Positions 24,097 to 32,459 of a DNA stretch of 39,897 nt are shown piece after piece. The stretch spans positions 53,746 through 93,642 of the forward strand of contig NZ_KB905829.1 of assembly GCF_000381025.1 (NCBI RefSeq), written 5' to 3'. The stretch's first letter is position 1; every line of letters begins with the position of its first letter. The notes beneath the pieces were generated by a model. The model searched no databases. It was given only the letters and a program-made list of their open reading frames with translations, and was not told where the DNA came from. A program made the translations under genes and the position numbers. This DNA comes from Streptomyces sulphureus DSM 40104. Its GTDB lineage: Bacteria; Actinomycetota; Actinomycetes; Streptomycetales; Streptomycetaceae.

Positions 24097-24753
24097 TCAG
24101 TCCAGGCCCCCCACGATGTACGGCGCGCCGTGGCCGCAGGCGTAGGCGAGCGGAGCGACCAGGTCGTCGGCGTCGGGGAGCCGGCGGTTGCCGGTGGAGG
24201 GGCGGCGGACCCACTGGACGGCGCCGCGGTGGCCGACTCTCGTCGGCGGGGCGGGGACCCAGTCGTCCTCGGCGTGCGTGGTGAGGTCGAGCGCGTCGGC
24301 CGTCCGGCCTGTGCGGCGGAGGAGCGGCGGTGCCTTCCTCGCCGTGCCGGGGAGCGCGAAGAAGAGGAGCCGTCCCGAAGGGGTGGCGGCGACGGGGCCC
24401 GGGGTCGCGCCGAGGCGTTCCATGCGGGCGAGCGCGAGGCAGCCGGCGGACTCAGGGACGTCGAGGACGTCGAAGGTGCGACCGGTGGGGAGGAGGACGC
24501 TCGCGCGCGGGTGCTCGCTCCACAGGGCGCGGGCGGTGCGCGGGCTGCCGGTGGCCTCTTCCGCCCAGCGCGGGCGTGCGGGGTGTGCGCCGGGCGTGGC
24601 GCAGGCCGTGCTGCCGCAACTGCACCGCAGTGCGCCCCCGGTCGGCTCCAGCCAGGTGCCGGGGGAGACGTCCCAGTGTTGCTCGGTCACGTACCGGAGT
24701 GCGTGCTCGACGGGGGTTGCCGCCGCTTCCGTGGTCTCGTCCAGCTTCGTCAC
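24097..24753 (-). CDS. Bifunctional DNA primase/polymerase N-terminal domain-like protein
   Basis: A protein of about 218 aa resembling the prim-pol N-terminal domain proteins common in Streptomyces: a chromosomal stand-alone domain, without helicase. Recognisable pieces are ALRYVTEQHWDVSPGTWLEP, the Cys cluster RCSCGSTACATPGAHPARP, VLLPTGRTFDVLDVPESAG (the DxD-like strand is reduced to DVLDV) and DDWVPAPPTRVG. I chose GTG 24753 (GAGAG upstream) over TTG 24780. The classical catalytic acidic residues are hard to place, so it may be a nucleic-acid binding relic rather than an active polymerase. Confidence 0.7.
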   Translation of the reverse strand: MTKLDETTEAAATPVEHALRYVTEQHWDVSPGTWLEPTGGALRCSCGSTACATPGAHPARPRWAEEATGSPRTARALWSEHPRASVLLPTGRTFDVLDVPESAGCLALARMERLGATPGPVAATPSGRLLFFALPGTARKAPPLLRRTGRTADALDLTTHAEDDWVPAPPTRVGHRGAVQWVRRPSTGNRRLPDADDLVAPLAYACGHGAPYIVGGLD

Positions 24754-25058
24754 ACAGCTCTCAACTCGCCTTGCGCACAAGGGTTACGGGACTGCACGGG
24801 AGAGCAACGTTCCCACGCTGTACGGCAGTTGGACGCGGTGACGCAGTGGGGCGCCGCCACCCGCTTCCGACACGCACCGTGGTCGAGTGCATGCGAAGTG
24901 TGCGCCCGGTGTGCGCCCCGTGCCGGCGGAGGGCGCACCGGTGCATCGATGGGGGCGCGCATGCGGATCGCTCATCGTGAGTGGGTAGTTACTGCTCGTG
25001 CGGAAGCCTTGGAAGGCGTTGAACGAAATCGTCCTCTCCGGTGGCAAGGGGAGGGTTT

Positions 25059-25108
25059 CGGCGAATTCGCCGTTGTTGCCACCTGATGGGAGTTACGCGC
25101 AATTGCGC
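25059..25108. promoter_or_regulatory. Twin AATT-centred palindromes before the NsdA-like gene
   Basis: CGGCGAATTCGCCG (25059-25072, perfect 14 bp) and GCGCAATTGCGC (25097-25108, perfect 12 bp). Their centres are 37 bp apart, and the second ends 53 bases before the ATG at 25162. Two such palindromes in a GC-rich genome suggest operators for a dimeric regulator, possibly the downstream protein itself. The rest of 24754-25161 shows no gene. Confidence 0.5.
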
Positions 25109-25161
25109 TGGGCAGAGTGATCAGGCATCAAGCACAGCCTTCGTCCCGAGGGGGAGACACC

Positions 25162-26553
25162 ATGGCCGCAAGGCCGCTCGTCGCGAGGCAGCCGAACGAA
25201 CGGCTGCAGGCACTCATCCAGGAAGCCGCCTGCTCCAACGCGGGCCTGGCCCGCAGGGTCAACATGTGCGGTGCCGAGCACGGTCTCGACCTGCGCTACG
25301 ACAAGACCTCGGTCGCCCGCTGGCTGCGCGGCCAGCAGCCACGGGGACGCGCCCCGGGGATCATCGCCGAGGCGCTCGGCCGCAAGCTGGGCCGCAGCGT
25401 GACGCTCGACGAGATCGGCATGGCCAACGGCAAGCACCTCGCCTCGGGCGTGGGGCTCCAGTTCGCGCCCACCGTGCTCGGTGCCGTCGAGCAGGTCTGC
25501 GAGCTGTGGCGGAGCGACGTCGGACGCCGCGACTTCCTCGCGGGTGCGACGGTCGCCTCCTCCGCGCTCGTCGAGCCGAGCAGGGACTGGCTGATCACCT
25601 CGCCCGACGCCCAGGTGGCGAGGAGCTCGGGCGCGCGGGTCGGGATGAGCGATGTCGAGGCCGTGCGGGGGATGACGGAGGCGCTCTCCCGGCTCGACCA
25701 CCGCTACGGCAGCGGCCACATCCGTCCGGTCGTCGTCCACTACCTCAACAGCGTCGTCTCCGGGCTCCTCGCCGGCTCGTACAAGGAGCAGGTGGGGCGC
25801 GCGCTCTTCGGCGCCGCTTCCCGACTCACGGAACTCGCCGGGTACATGGCCGTCGACACGGGACAACACGGCCTGGCGCAGCGGTACTACATCCAGTCGC
25901 TGCGTCTGGCGCAGGCGGCGGGGGACCGCGGGTACGGCGGATACGTGCTCGCGGCGGGGATGAGCCACCTCGCGGCCTCGCTCGGCAACCCGCGGGAGAT
26001 CTCCCAACTCGCCCGCGCGGCACAGGAGGGGGCGCGCGGGCGCGTCACGCCCCGCGCGGAGTCCCTCTTCCACGCCGCTGAGGCGCGGGGGCACGCGCTG
26101 CTCGGTGAGGCGCGCGCCTGCGAAACGGCGATCACACGCGCCGTCGACGCGCTCGAACGTGCCGAGGGTGCCCCCGACTCGGGCGACGACCCCTCGTGGA
26201 TCGCCCACTTCGACCGCGGCTACCTCGCCGACGAACTCGCCCACTGCCACCGCGATTTGGGCCGCCCGCGCGAAGCCGCCGGGTGCGCGGAGGAGGCGCT
26301 CGCCGCGCACTCGGAGGACCGCGCGCGCCGGCGCGCGATCGGGCTGCTCCTTCTCGCCGGTGCGCAGGCACAGCAGCGCGAGATCGAGCGCGCCTGCCAC
26401 ACGGGCACGCGCGCCTCCGAACTCCTCGGGCAGCTCCGCTCGGAGCGCGGCGTCGAGTATCTGGAGGACTTCAGGCGCCGCCTGGAGCCGTACGCGGAGG
26501 AGCCGGTGGTGCGCGAGTTCGCGGCGCGGTGCGAGGTGGGAGCGGCTGCCTGA
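25162..26553 (+). CDS. NsdA-type helix-turn-helix/TPR regulator
   Basis: A 463-aa protein of the large Streptomyces family of XRE-like regulators with TPR-like helices, including NsdA-type negative regulators of differentiation and antibiotic production. The N-terminal DNA-binding part is at about 10-90 (YDKTSVARWLRGQQPRGRAP). The middle DVGRRDFLAGATVASSALVE resembles a Tat motif but is internal. The C-terminal two thirds are repeated helical pairs (RYYIQSLRLAQAAGDRGYGG, LADELAHCHRDLGRPREAAG). The ATG at 25162 has GGGGGAG. The closest named relative is uncertain, so no symbol is given. The palindromes upstream suggest autoregulation. Confidence 0.8.
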   Translation: MAARPLVARQPNERLQALIQEAACSNAGLARRVNMCGAEHGLDLRYDKTSVARWLRGQQPRGRAPGIIAEALGRKLGRSVTLDEIGMANGKHLASGVGLQFAPTVLGAVEQVCELWRSDVGRRDFLAGATVASSALVEPSRDWLITSPDAQVARSSGARVGMSDVEAVRGMTEALSRLDHRYGSGHIRPVVVHYLNSVVSGLLAGSYKEQVGRALFGAASRLTELAGYMAVDTGQHGLAQRYYIQSLRLAQAAGDRGYGGYVLAAGMSHLAASLGNPREISQLARAAQEGARGRVTPRAESLFHAAEARGHALLGEARACETAITRAVDALERAEGAPDSGDDPSWIAHFDRGYLADELAHCHRDLGRPREAAGCAEEALAAHSEDRARRRAIGLLLLAGAQAQQREIERACHTGTRASELLGQLRSERGVEYLEDFRRRLEPYAEEPVVREFAARCEVGAAA

Positions 26554-26567
26554 ACTCTGCGGAGGCG

Positions 26568-26607
26568 CCGGGGCGCGCGGTGCGGTGTGACGCGCGTCGC
26601 GCCCCGG
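26568..26607. terminator. Terminator after the NsdA-like gene
   Basis: A perfect 10-bp stem, CCGGGGCGCG (26568-26577) with CGCGCCCCGG (26598-26607), around a 20-base loop, 15 bases after the stop. Confidence 0.6.
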
Positions 26608-26743
26608 ACGCAGAGGGGCTGGTATGCGGTTCACTGCACGCCGCCCCTCCGACCGTCTCCCCTCGGGGGCGTGGTCCGGCCTCGGGCGAACCCGGTAGCG
26701 TGAGCCGACGGTTTCAGCACAGCCACGCCTACGAGGAGCCACG

Positions 26744-28609
26744 GTGACGACGCACAACGGACGCGGTGGGGGCAGCGCCGACGACGACGCGCAGCCCGCG
26801 GCCCCTTACGAGGGTGTCGTGCTGCCCGCGAACGGTGAGCCGTGGACCCCGCAGCAGCAGCACGAGCGCGAGGCGGCGACGTCCGGACACGCGTGGGGCG
26901 CGCCGTGGGGCCCGGAGTCCGAGGCTGTCGTGAACGCTCCGGCACCCCCGCCCGCGCCGCCGCAGCGCGGGCACCGGGAGGTGGGCCCGGAGCCGCACCA
27001 CTCTCAACAGGCCCTGCCGCAGGGACAGTACGGGCACGCGTCGTACGGCGGGCAGCAGGCGTACGAGCAACCGCACCGCCCCCAGCCTCCGGGCGGTGCA
27101 GGCCGGCAGTCGGAGCCCGGCCTACCCGTACCGCGGGAGACGGAGGACGGGAGACACGCGCTGCCGCCGCTCGACGCCGAGCCTCCTTCGACGGGCCGGC
27201 ACCCCGGCCCGCTGCCCCAGCCGGGACAGCCGCCGTCCGGCCTGCCGGGCATGCAGCCCGAGCCGCTTCCCGAGCAGGGCGGCGGTCAACTCCCGCCGTT
27301 CCCGCACCACTCCGGCCCCATGCCGCCTGCCGGCACCCCGCCGATGCCGCCCGTCCCGCCGCTTCCTCCCGAGGGCGCGCCGCCCCCGCCGCAAGGCGCG
27401 CCGCCCCCGCCCGAGCCGTCCGGCCCGAGCGGCGGCTACGCCTCCCACTCGCCGCAGGACACCGCGCACCAATGGCCCGGCGCCTTCCCGCAGGCGGCGC
27501 ACCCGCAGCCGCCGCAGGGCGGCTCGGAGGCGGAGTCGACGCAGCTCCTCCCGCCGATGATCGTGTCGCCCGAGGACGCCCAGTACGGCGGCTCGGAGGA
27601 CGGCACCCAGTTCATCCCGCAGCAGAGCGCGGCACCCCAGCCCGCAGGCCCCGACGCACAGGCCACGCAGTACATCCCCCCTGTCACCGACGCCCCGCAG
27701 GACAACGAGACGCAGCGCCTCCGCGCCACGCCCCCCTCGTACGCCTCCGCGCCCTCCGGCGGCGAGGAGGAAGTGCGACGTCCGCTCGCCGAGTTCGACA
27801 GCCTCTTCCGCGCAGAGCCGGCCGGGGGAGCGAAGCCCCCCGAGGAGCCGGCCGCGGCCACCCAGAGCCTTCCGCTCTTCGACCAGGCGTCCGCGGGCCA
27901 GCAACGGGGCTTCGGCGCCGAGCCGTTCGACGAGTACGAGCCGCAGGGCCGCGCGGCGCGGCGGAACGCCGAGCGCGGGAAGGGCGCCAACCCCGGGGTC
28001 CTCGTGGGCGTCGGCGTCGCGGGCGTCGTGCTCGTCGGACTCGTGGCCGGGGCGCTCATCGGCGGTGGCGGGGACGGCGACGACGACGGGTCGAAGGCCG
28101 CGCCGGCCCCCACGGAGCCGGCGGGGAACGAGGCGTCGTCGAAGGCGCCCGATCCGGTCGAGCAGCAGGCGAAGTCGCTCGACCGCCTCCTCTCCGACAG
28201 CAACAACAGCCGCAACGCGGTGATCCGTTCCGTCGACGCGATCAAGAACTGCTCCAAGCTGCCGAAGGCCGCCTCGGACCTGCGGGCGGCGGCGCAGCAG
28301 CGCAAGAGCCTCGTCACCAGGCTGGAGAAGCTGAAGACGGACAAGCTCCCGGAGGCCGAGCGGCTCAGGGCCGCCCTCACCCGGGCCTGGCGCTCCTCGG
28401 AGGCGGCCGACCGCCACTACGCGTCCTGGGCCGACCAGACCGCGGGGAAGGGCGGCTGCCCGGGAGGCAACGCCAAGCAGACGCACAGCGCGGGGGCCGG
28501 CAACCGCGCGAGCGGCGCGGCGACCAACGCCAAGAAGGAGGCGGCGTCGCTCTGGAACCCGACCGCCGAGAAGTACGGGCTCGACAAGCGGGAGTTCAGC
28601 CAGTTGTGA
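26744..28609 (+). CDS. Proline-rich cytoplasmic/extracytoplasmic single-pass membrane protein
   Basis: A 621-aa protein. Residues 1-410 are disordered, rich in Pro, Gln, Gly and Glu (PPMPPVPPLPPEGAPPPPQG). One membrane segment lies at about 425-445 (VLVGVGVAGVVLVGLVAGAL), then an acidic GGDGDDDG turn and an outside domain of about 160 aa with one likely Cys pair (NCSKLP, GGCPGG). Four spaced TQ motifs precede the membrane: STQLLPP, GTQFIPQ, ATQYIPP and ETQRLR. Such TQ motifs recur in actinobacterial membrane proteins and could be Ser/Thr-kinase or FHA sites (inference). The GTG at 26744 has GAGGAG. Function unknown. Confidence 0.8.
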   Translation: MTTHNGRGGGSADDDAQPAAPYEGVVLPANGEPWTPQQQHEREAATSGHAWGAPWGPESEAVVNAPAPPPAPPQRGHREVGPEPHHSQQALPQGQYGHASYGGQQAYEQPHRPQPPGGAGRQSEPGLPVPRETEDGRHALPPLDAEPPSTGRHPGPLPQPGQPPSGLPGMQPEPLPEQGGGQLPPFPHHSGPMPPAGTPPMPPVPPLPPEGAPPPPQGAPPPPEPSGPSGGYASHSPQDTAHQWPGAFPQAAHPQPPQGGSEAESTQLLPPMIVSPEDAQYGGSEDGTQFIPQQSAAPQPAGPDAQATQYIPPVTDAPQDNETQRLRATPPSYASAPSGGEEEVRRPLAEFDSLFRAEPAGGAKPPEEPAAATQSLPLFDQASAGQQRGFGAEPFDEYEPQGRAARRNAERGKGANPGVLVGVGVAGVVLVGLVAGALIGGGGDGDDDGSKAAPAPTEPAGNEASSKAPDPVEQQAKSLDRLLSDSNNSRNAVIRSVDAIKNCSKLPKAASDLRAAAQQRKSLVTRLEKLKTDKLPEAERLRAALTRAWRSSEAADRHYASWADQTAGKGGCPGGNAKQTHSAGAGNRASGAATNAKKEAASLWNPTAEKYGLDKREFSQL

Positions 28610-28615
28610 CCCGGG

Positions 28616-28636
28616 GCGCCCGCCTCGGCGGGACGC
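28616..28636. terminator. Weak hairpin after the proline-rich gene
   Basis: GCGCCCGC pairs with GCGGG(A)CGC around CTCG, about 8 bp with one bulged A, 7 bases after the stop. Confidence 0.45.
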
Positions 28637-28750
28637 GCGCGGAGAGCCCGGATGCCCGGGCTCCGGATGTGGAACGTAGGGTCGGTGGCCATGCAGCAGG
28701 TGCAGCGAGCTTCCGCGAAGTCTTCCCGCCACGGCCGTGGTTCGAGCACC

Positions 28751-29197
28751 ATGGGCGGCATGCCCGTCAACGACATGCCCTGGTGGCGCTGGCGCACCAA
28801 CGTCCGCTCCGCGCTGCACATGCTCTCCGACCCGGCGTTCCAGCGGGAGTGCTGGGCGGCAGGGGTCGCCGGGTACGGCGACGTCACAGACGCCGTCTAC
28901 CGCCTCGTCGAGGACACCTGGCTCGACAACTGGTCGGCGGAGAGGTACGTCGGCACGATCTTCCGTGACGCGCAGGAGGCGGCCCTCGTCGACACGGCGG
29001 TCCTGCGCGTGCTGCGCATCCTCCATCAGGTCGGGGCCGACGCGCCCGCCGGTGCGTACCTGGAGCACCCCGCGTGGCCCGAGGCGGTGCGCGCCGCCCG
29101 CGAGGCGCACGTGATGCTCGCCACCAACGACGGCGACGAGCCGGACGAGCAGCCGCACTCGCTCGACGTATTGGCGATCATGCTCCGCGCCGTCTGA
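28751..29197 (+). CDS. SCO4402-family conserved protein
   Basis: A 148-aa protein that I recognise as the actinobacterial SCO4402 family, of unknown function, by MGGMPVNDMPWWRWRTNVRS, FQRECWAAGVAGYGDVTDAV and LDNWSAERYVGTIFRD. It is mostly helical, without membrane segments. The start at ATG 28751 follows the family; ATG 28760 is possible, and both lack a clear SD. It sits between the proline-rich membrane protein and purU, with a compact terminator separating it from purU. Confidence 0.85.
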   Translation: MGGMPVNDMPWWRWRTNVRSALHMLSDPAFQRECWAAGVAGYGDVTDAVYRLVEDTWLDNWSAERYVGTIFRDAQEAALVDTAVLRVLRILHQVGADAPAGAYLEHPAWPEAVRAAREAHVMLATNDGDEPDEQPHSLDVLAIMLRAV

Positions 29198-29201
29198 GCC
29201 T

Positions 29202-29219
29202 GCCCCGCGTGCGCGGGGC
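29202..29219. terminator. Terminator between SCO4402-family gene and purU
   Basis: GCCCCGCG-TG-CGCGGGGC, a perfect 18-bp dyad only 5 bases after the stop, folding as a 6-7 bp stem with a 4-base loop. It suggests purU has its own promoter in the 43 bases before 29263. Confidence 0.65.
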
Positions 29220-29262
29220 GCGTGCGACACGAGCGGCCCCTGTGGTGTGCCAGGCTTGGGGC

Positions 29263-30192
29263 ATGAGCCAGTCGCAGCCCGCAGCCCCGGAGAACCAGCA
29301 GCCCATCGCCGCAGGCGGCAGCGGGCCCGGTGGCGCCGCGGACGGCGGGCAGTTCGTGCTGACGCTCTCCTGCCCCGACACCCGCGGCATCGTCCACGCC
29401 GTCTCCAGCTACCTCTTCATGACCGGCTGCAACATCGAGGACAGCCAGCAGTTCGGGGACGGGGACACCGGGCTCTTCTTCATGCGGGTGCAGTTCAGCG
29501 CCGACCCCGACGTCACCCTGGAGAAGCTGAGGGCGAGCTTCGCCGCCGTCGGCGACTCCTTCCGGATGGAGTGGCAGATCCATCCGGAGGGGCAGCGGAT
29601 GCGCGTCCTGCTGATGGTGAGCAGGTTCGGCCACTGCCTCAACGACCTTCTCTTCCGTGCGCGGACGGGGGCGCTGCCCGTGGAGGTCGCGGGCGTCGTC
29701 TCCAACCACACCGACTTCGCCGAGCTCGTCGACTCCTTCGGTGTGCCCTTCCACCACATCCCGGTGACGAAGGAGACCAAGGCGGAGGCCGAGGGCAAGC
29801 TGCTGGAGCTGGCCGAGGCGGAGGGCGTCGAACTCGTCGTGCTCGCGCGGTACATGCAGGTCCTCTCCGACGACCTGTGCAAGCAGCTATCGGGCCGGCT
29901 CATCAACATCCACCACTCCTTCCTGCCGTCCTTCAAGGGCGCGAAGCCGTACCACCAGGCGCACGCCCGCGGCGTGAAGCTGATCGGCGCCACCGCGCAC
30001 TACGTCACGGCGGAGCTCGACGAGGGCCCCATCATCGAGCAGGAGGTCAGGCGGGTGCGGCACAACCTCACGCCCGAGCAGCTCGTCGCCGTCGGCCGCG
30101 ATGTGGAGTGCCAGGCACTCGCCCGCGCGGTGAAGTGGCACAGCGAGCACCGGGTGCTCCTCAACGGGCACCGCACCGTCGTCTTCTCCTGA
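29263..30192 (+). CDS. purU: Formyltetrahydrofolate deformylase PurU
   Basis: A 309-aa enzyme that hydrolyses 10-formyl-THF to formate and THF, balancing one-carbon units for purine and glycine metabolism. The N-terminal ACT domain is at about 31-110 (FVLTLSCPDTRGIVHAVSSY). The formyltransferase-like domain has VSRFGHCLNDLLFR, VVSNHTDF, the catalytic NIHHSFLPSFKGAKPYHQAH and GATAHYVTAELDEGPIIEQE (Asn, His and Asp in place). An Ala/Gly/Pro/Gln-rich lead of 30 residues precedes the ACT domain. It converges on the anti-sigma gene with only 4 bp between stops. Confidence 0.95.
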   Translation: MSQSQPAAPENQQPIAAGGSGPGGAADGGQFVLTLSCPDTRGIVHAVSSYLFMTGCNIEDSQQFGDGDTGLFFMRVQFSADPDVTLEKLRASFAAVGDSFRMEWQIHPEGQRMRVLLMVSRFGHCLNDLLFRARTGALPVEVAGVVSNHTDFAELVDSFGVPFHHIPVTKETKAEAEGKLLELAEAEGVELVVLARYMQVLSDDLCKQLSGRLINIHHSFLPSFKGAKPYHQAHARGVKLIGATAHYVTAELDEGPIIEQEVRRVRHNLTPEQLVAVGRDVECQALARAVKWHSEHRVLLNGHRTVVFS

Positions 30193-30196
30193 GGCG

Positions 30197-31393
30197 TCAC
30201 AGCCGGGAGAGCGAGGCCGCGGCGAAGAGGACGTCCCTGATCGCCTCGCGGTCGCCGTCCTGACCGGCTGCCGCGTCCTCCGGCTGTACGTGGCCGGCGG
30301 CGAGCTGGCAGAACTCCAACCCGTCGAGGGCGACATGGGCGACGTGCTCGTGGTGGGAGACGGCCGCCTGCGGCGAGTCGAGCGGGATGTACCAGTCCCC
30401 TCCGCCGCTCCCCTCGACCTCCAGGTGGAGGGTGCGCCCCGGTGCATCCGCCGGCGCGAGCCGCGGTGGTGCGGCGAGGCCCTCGCGCCGGCGCACCGCG
30501 ATCGTGGCGGGGAGCTGCCGCGCCGCCAGGTCGACGAGGCGGGCGAGGTGCGCGGAGGACGGCGGGTCGTACGGGTACGCGACGGCCTCGGCGATGTCGG
30601 CTGCGTGCGTCCAGCACTCGAAGGCCCGGTCGAGGAAGGCGTCCCGGAGCGGCAGCGTGAACCCGCCGTAGGAGACGGGGCGTTCGGCCGTCTCCGCGGC
30701 CTCGTCCGGCCCCTCGGCGGCGGCGAAGGACGCCGTGCGCACCGCTGCGCGCGCCTGCTCGCGCCACAGGTCCCGCACCTCCCGCGGTCCGGGTTCGCGC
30801 GCGAGAGTGCGCCAGTACGCCTCGGTGCGTGCGACGGGGCCGCCGGCGTCCGCGGGAGGGTCGAGCGGGTCGGAAAGACCGAGCGGGTCTGGCAGGCCGA
30901 GCGCGGCGGCGACGATTCCGTCGACGGCGAGGAGGTGCCCGATCACCCGCGCCACGGAGGTCTCGCGCTCCTCGACCCGGCCCCGCCCGCTGCCGCGCGC
31001 GTCGAACCAGCGCAGCCGGACCGGTGCGCGCCACTCGTCCTCCGCCATGTCCCGGAGCAGCGCGTCGAGTCGGGAGGTCTCCGCGTCGTACGGCGTCGCC
31101 CACTCCGGGACGGGGACGCGCGGCGCCCTGCGGTTCAGGCAGGACTCCAGCACCCGGGAGCGGAGCGTCGGGTCGAGGTCGAGGTTGTCCTCGGGATGGA
31201 GCAGGCCGACAGCCTCGCGCAGCCGGTGCGCCTCGTCCGCGCACGGCGCGCACCGCAGGAGGTGGGCCTCGACGGCGGCGCTCTCCTCGGCGGAGCAGGC
31301 AGCGAGCGCCCAGGCGCCGAGGAGGGACTTGAGTACGCGGTGGTCCTCCCACTCGGCGCCGGAGTGCGGGGGCGCCGACTCGCGGCCGCTCAT
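30197..31393 (-). CDS. Zinc-finger anti-sigma factor with a maleylpyruvate-isomerase-like domain
   Basis: A 398-aa partner of the sigma factor encoded just upstream. The N-terminal zinc anti-sigma (ZAS) domain at about 15-65 has SLLGAWALAACSAEESAAVE and the H-x3-C-x2-C motif (H44, C48, C51). An MDMPI-type helical metal-binding domain follows at about 110-250 (RDMAEDEWRAPVRLRWFDAR, SVARVIGHLLAVDGIVAAAL), then an MDMPI C-terminal-like part to 398. There is no membrane segment, so it acts in the cytoplasm and might sense thiols or metals. Its ATG overlaps the sigma stop (ATGA), showing translational coupling. Confidence 0.9.
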   Translation of the reverse strand: MSGRESAPPHSGAEWEDHRVLKSLLGAWALAACSAEESAAVEAHLLRCAPCADEAHRLREAVGLLHPEDNLDLDPTLRSRVLESCLNRRAPRVPVPEWATPYDAETSRLDALLRDMAEDEWRAPVRLRWFDARGSGRGRVEERETSVARVIGHLLAVDGIVAAALGLPDPLGLSDPLDPPADAGGPVARTEAYWRTLAREPGPREVRDLWREQARAAVRTASFAAAEGPDEAAETAERPVSYGGFTLPLRDAFLDRAFECWTHAADIAEAVAYPYDPPSSAHLARLVDLAARQLPATIAVRRREGLAAPPRLAPADAPGRTLHLEVEGSGGGDWYIPLDSPQAAVSHHEHVAHVALDGLEFCQLAAGHVQPEDAAAGQDGDREAIRDVLFAAASLSRL

Positions 31394-31992
31394 CGGCGCT
31401 GTCCCGGGAACCCGTCGCGCCGCGGTGGGGCGACGGGGCCTTCGGGGACGGCGGTGGAAAGGAGTTGGAGTCCGAGCCGCAGCCGGCGCCTGGCCTCGTC
31501 CTCCGTCACGCCGAGCCGGCGTGCGGCCTGCCGGTAGTCCTGACGCTGGAAGTACGCGAGCTCCAGCGCGGCGCGCAGGGACGCCGGCATGGAGCCGACG
31601 ATGTAGTCGGCGCGGGCCGCGGCCGAGGCGGCCCGTACTTTCTGCTCGGCGCGCTCGGCCTCCAGCGGCGTCTGCGACGGCGAGCCCAACTGACGGCTGC
31701 GGAGCCGGCGTTCCGCGGCCTGCCGGGTGGCGTCCGCGAGCCAGGAGCGCAGCGGTCCGCGCCGCGGGTCGTACGCCTCCGGGTGCTCCCAGAGCTGTGC
31801 GAAGACGTCCTTGGTGACGCGGTCGACGGGGTCCTCGCCGAAGCTGTCGCCCGCGCCGCCGAGTGCGCGGTGGGCGAGGGAGTGCACCAGCGGGCCGAAG
31901 CGGTCGTAGAGCTCGCCCAGCGCGGCGGCCTCGCCGCGGACCAGGCGCTGCTGCATCTTGCGGTCCCAGCGCGTCGGTGTGTCGTTCGCCAT
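31390..31992 (-). CDS. ECF-type RNA polymerase sigma factor
   Basis: A 200-aa sigma-70 family protein of ECF size. Region 2 is at about 12-90 (LGELYDRFGPLVHSLAHRAL, DVFAQLWEHPEAYDPRRGPL, LRSWLADATRQAAERRL). Region 4 is at about 130-180 (MPASLRAALELAYFQRQDYR, QAARRLGVTEDEARRRLRLG). ATG 31992 has SD GGGGAG; longer starts lack support. It overlaps the anti-sigma gene by 4 bases. The divergent STAS gene at 32460 suggests a shared regulatory unit, as I recall for the S. coelicolor SCO4409/SCO4410 neighbours. Confidence 0.92.
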   Translation of the reverse strand: MANDTPTRWDRKMQQRLVRGEAAALGELYDRFGPLVHSLAHRALGGAGDSFGEDPVDRVTKDVFAQLWEHPEAYDPRRGPLRSWLADATRQAAERRLRSRQLGSPSQTPLEAERAEQKVRAASAAARADYIVGSMPASLRAALELAYFQRQDYRQAARRLGVTEDEARRRLRLGLQLLSTAVPEGPVAPPRRDGFPGQRR

Positions 31993-32258
31993 ACCGGCTC
32001 CCCAGCCCTGCGGTGGGCTCCGTCGGTCTCCGCTGTCTCTCGTGCCGGCGCGTGCGCCGGTCGTGGTTCCGTCCACCGTCGGTTTCGGGCTCCGGCGCCG
32101 GGTCGCAGCCTGGCGTCCCCGGTACGGGGGCGCCTTCGTGCGGTGGCGGCGGAGGGGAACCTCCGGTCTGTGCTCGTCAAATGTAGTGCGGGGGGCTGTT
32201 CACGTACGCCCCTTTACGGCAATGTGCGCCCCTGGACCGGTCGCCGGTGGTATTGCGT

Positions 32259-32320
32259 CGGTCACGTTCCGCTTGCTTTCGCGGAGAGGGCGGACGGCGA
32301 GGGTTGCCGGAACGTGACCG
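32259..32320. promoter_or_regulatory. 13-bp perfect inverted repeat between sigma and STAS genes
   Basis: CGGTCACGTTCCG (32259-32271) and CGGAACGTGACCG (32308-32320), 36 bases apart. Each arm contains GGAAC, the usual ECF -35 core, pointing outwards toward both genes, but I found no matching -10 at 16-18 bases. It may be two operator half-regions or a long RNA hairpin in a leader. Direct repeats CGCCCCT lie near 32206 and 32228. No gene is in 31993-32459. Confidence 0.6.
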
Positions 32321-32459
32321 TGAGTGGCGGGTGCGTCCGCATCTCGACCGCATACTCTCGAAGGGGAGTGGCCGCGGCGGGGGAGGGCAGCCGAAGGGTG
32401 GAGCGCAGGCTGCCGGCCGCGTGTATCCGCACCGCGAGGAGTGAAGGGGATTCGGGGAC

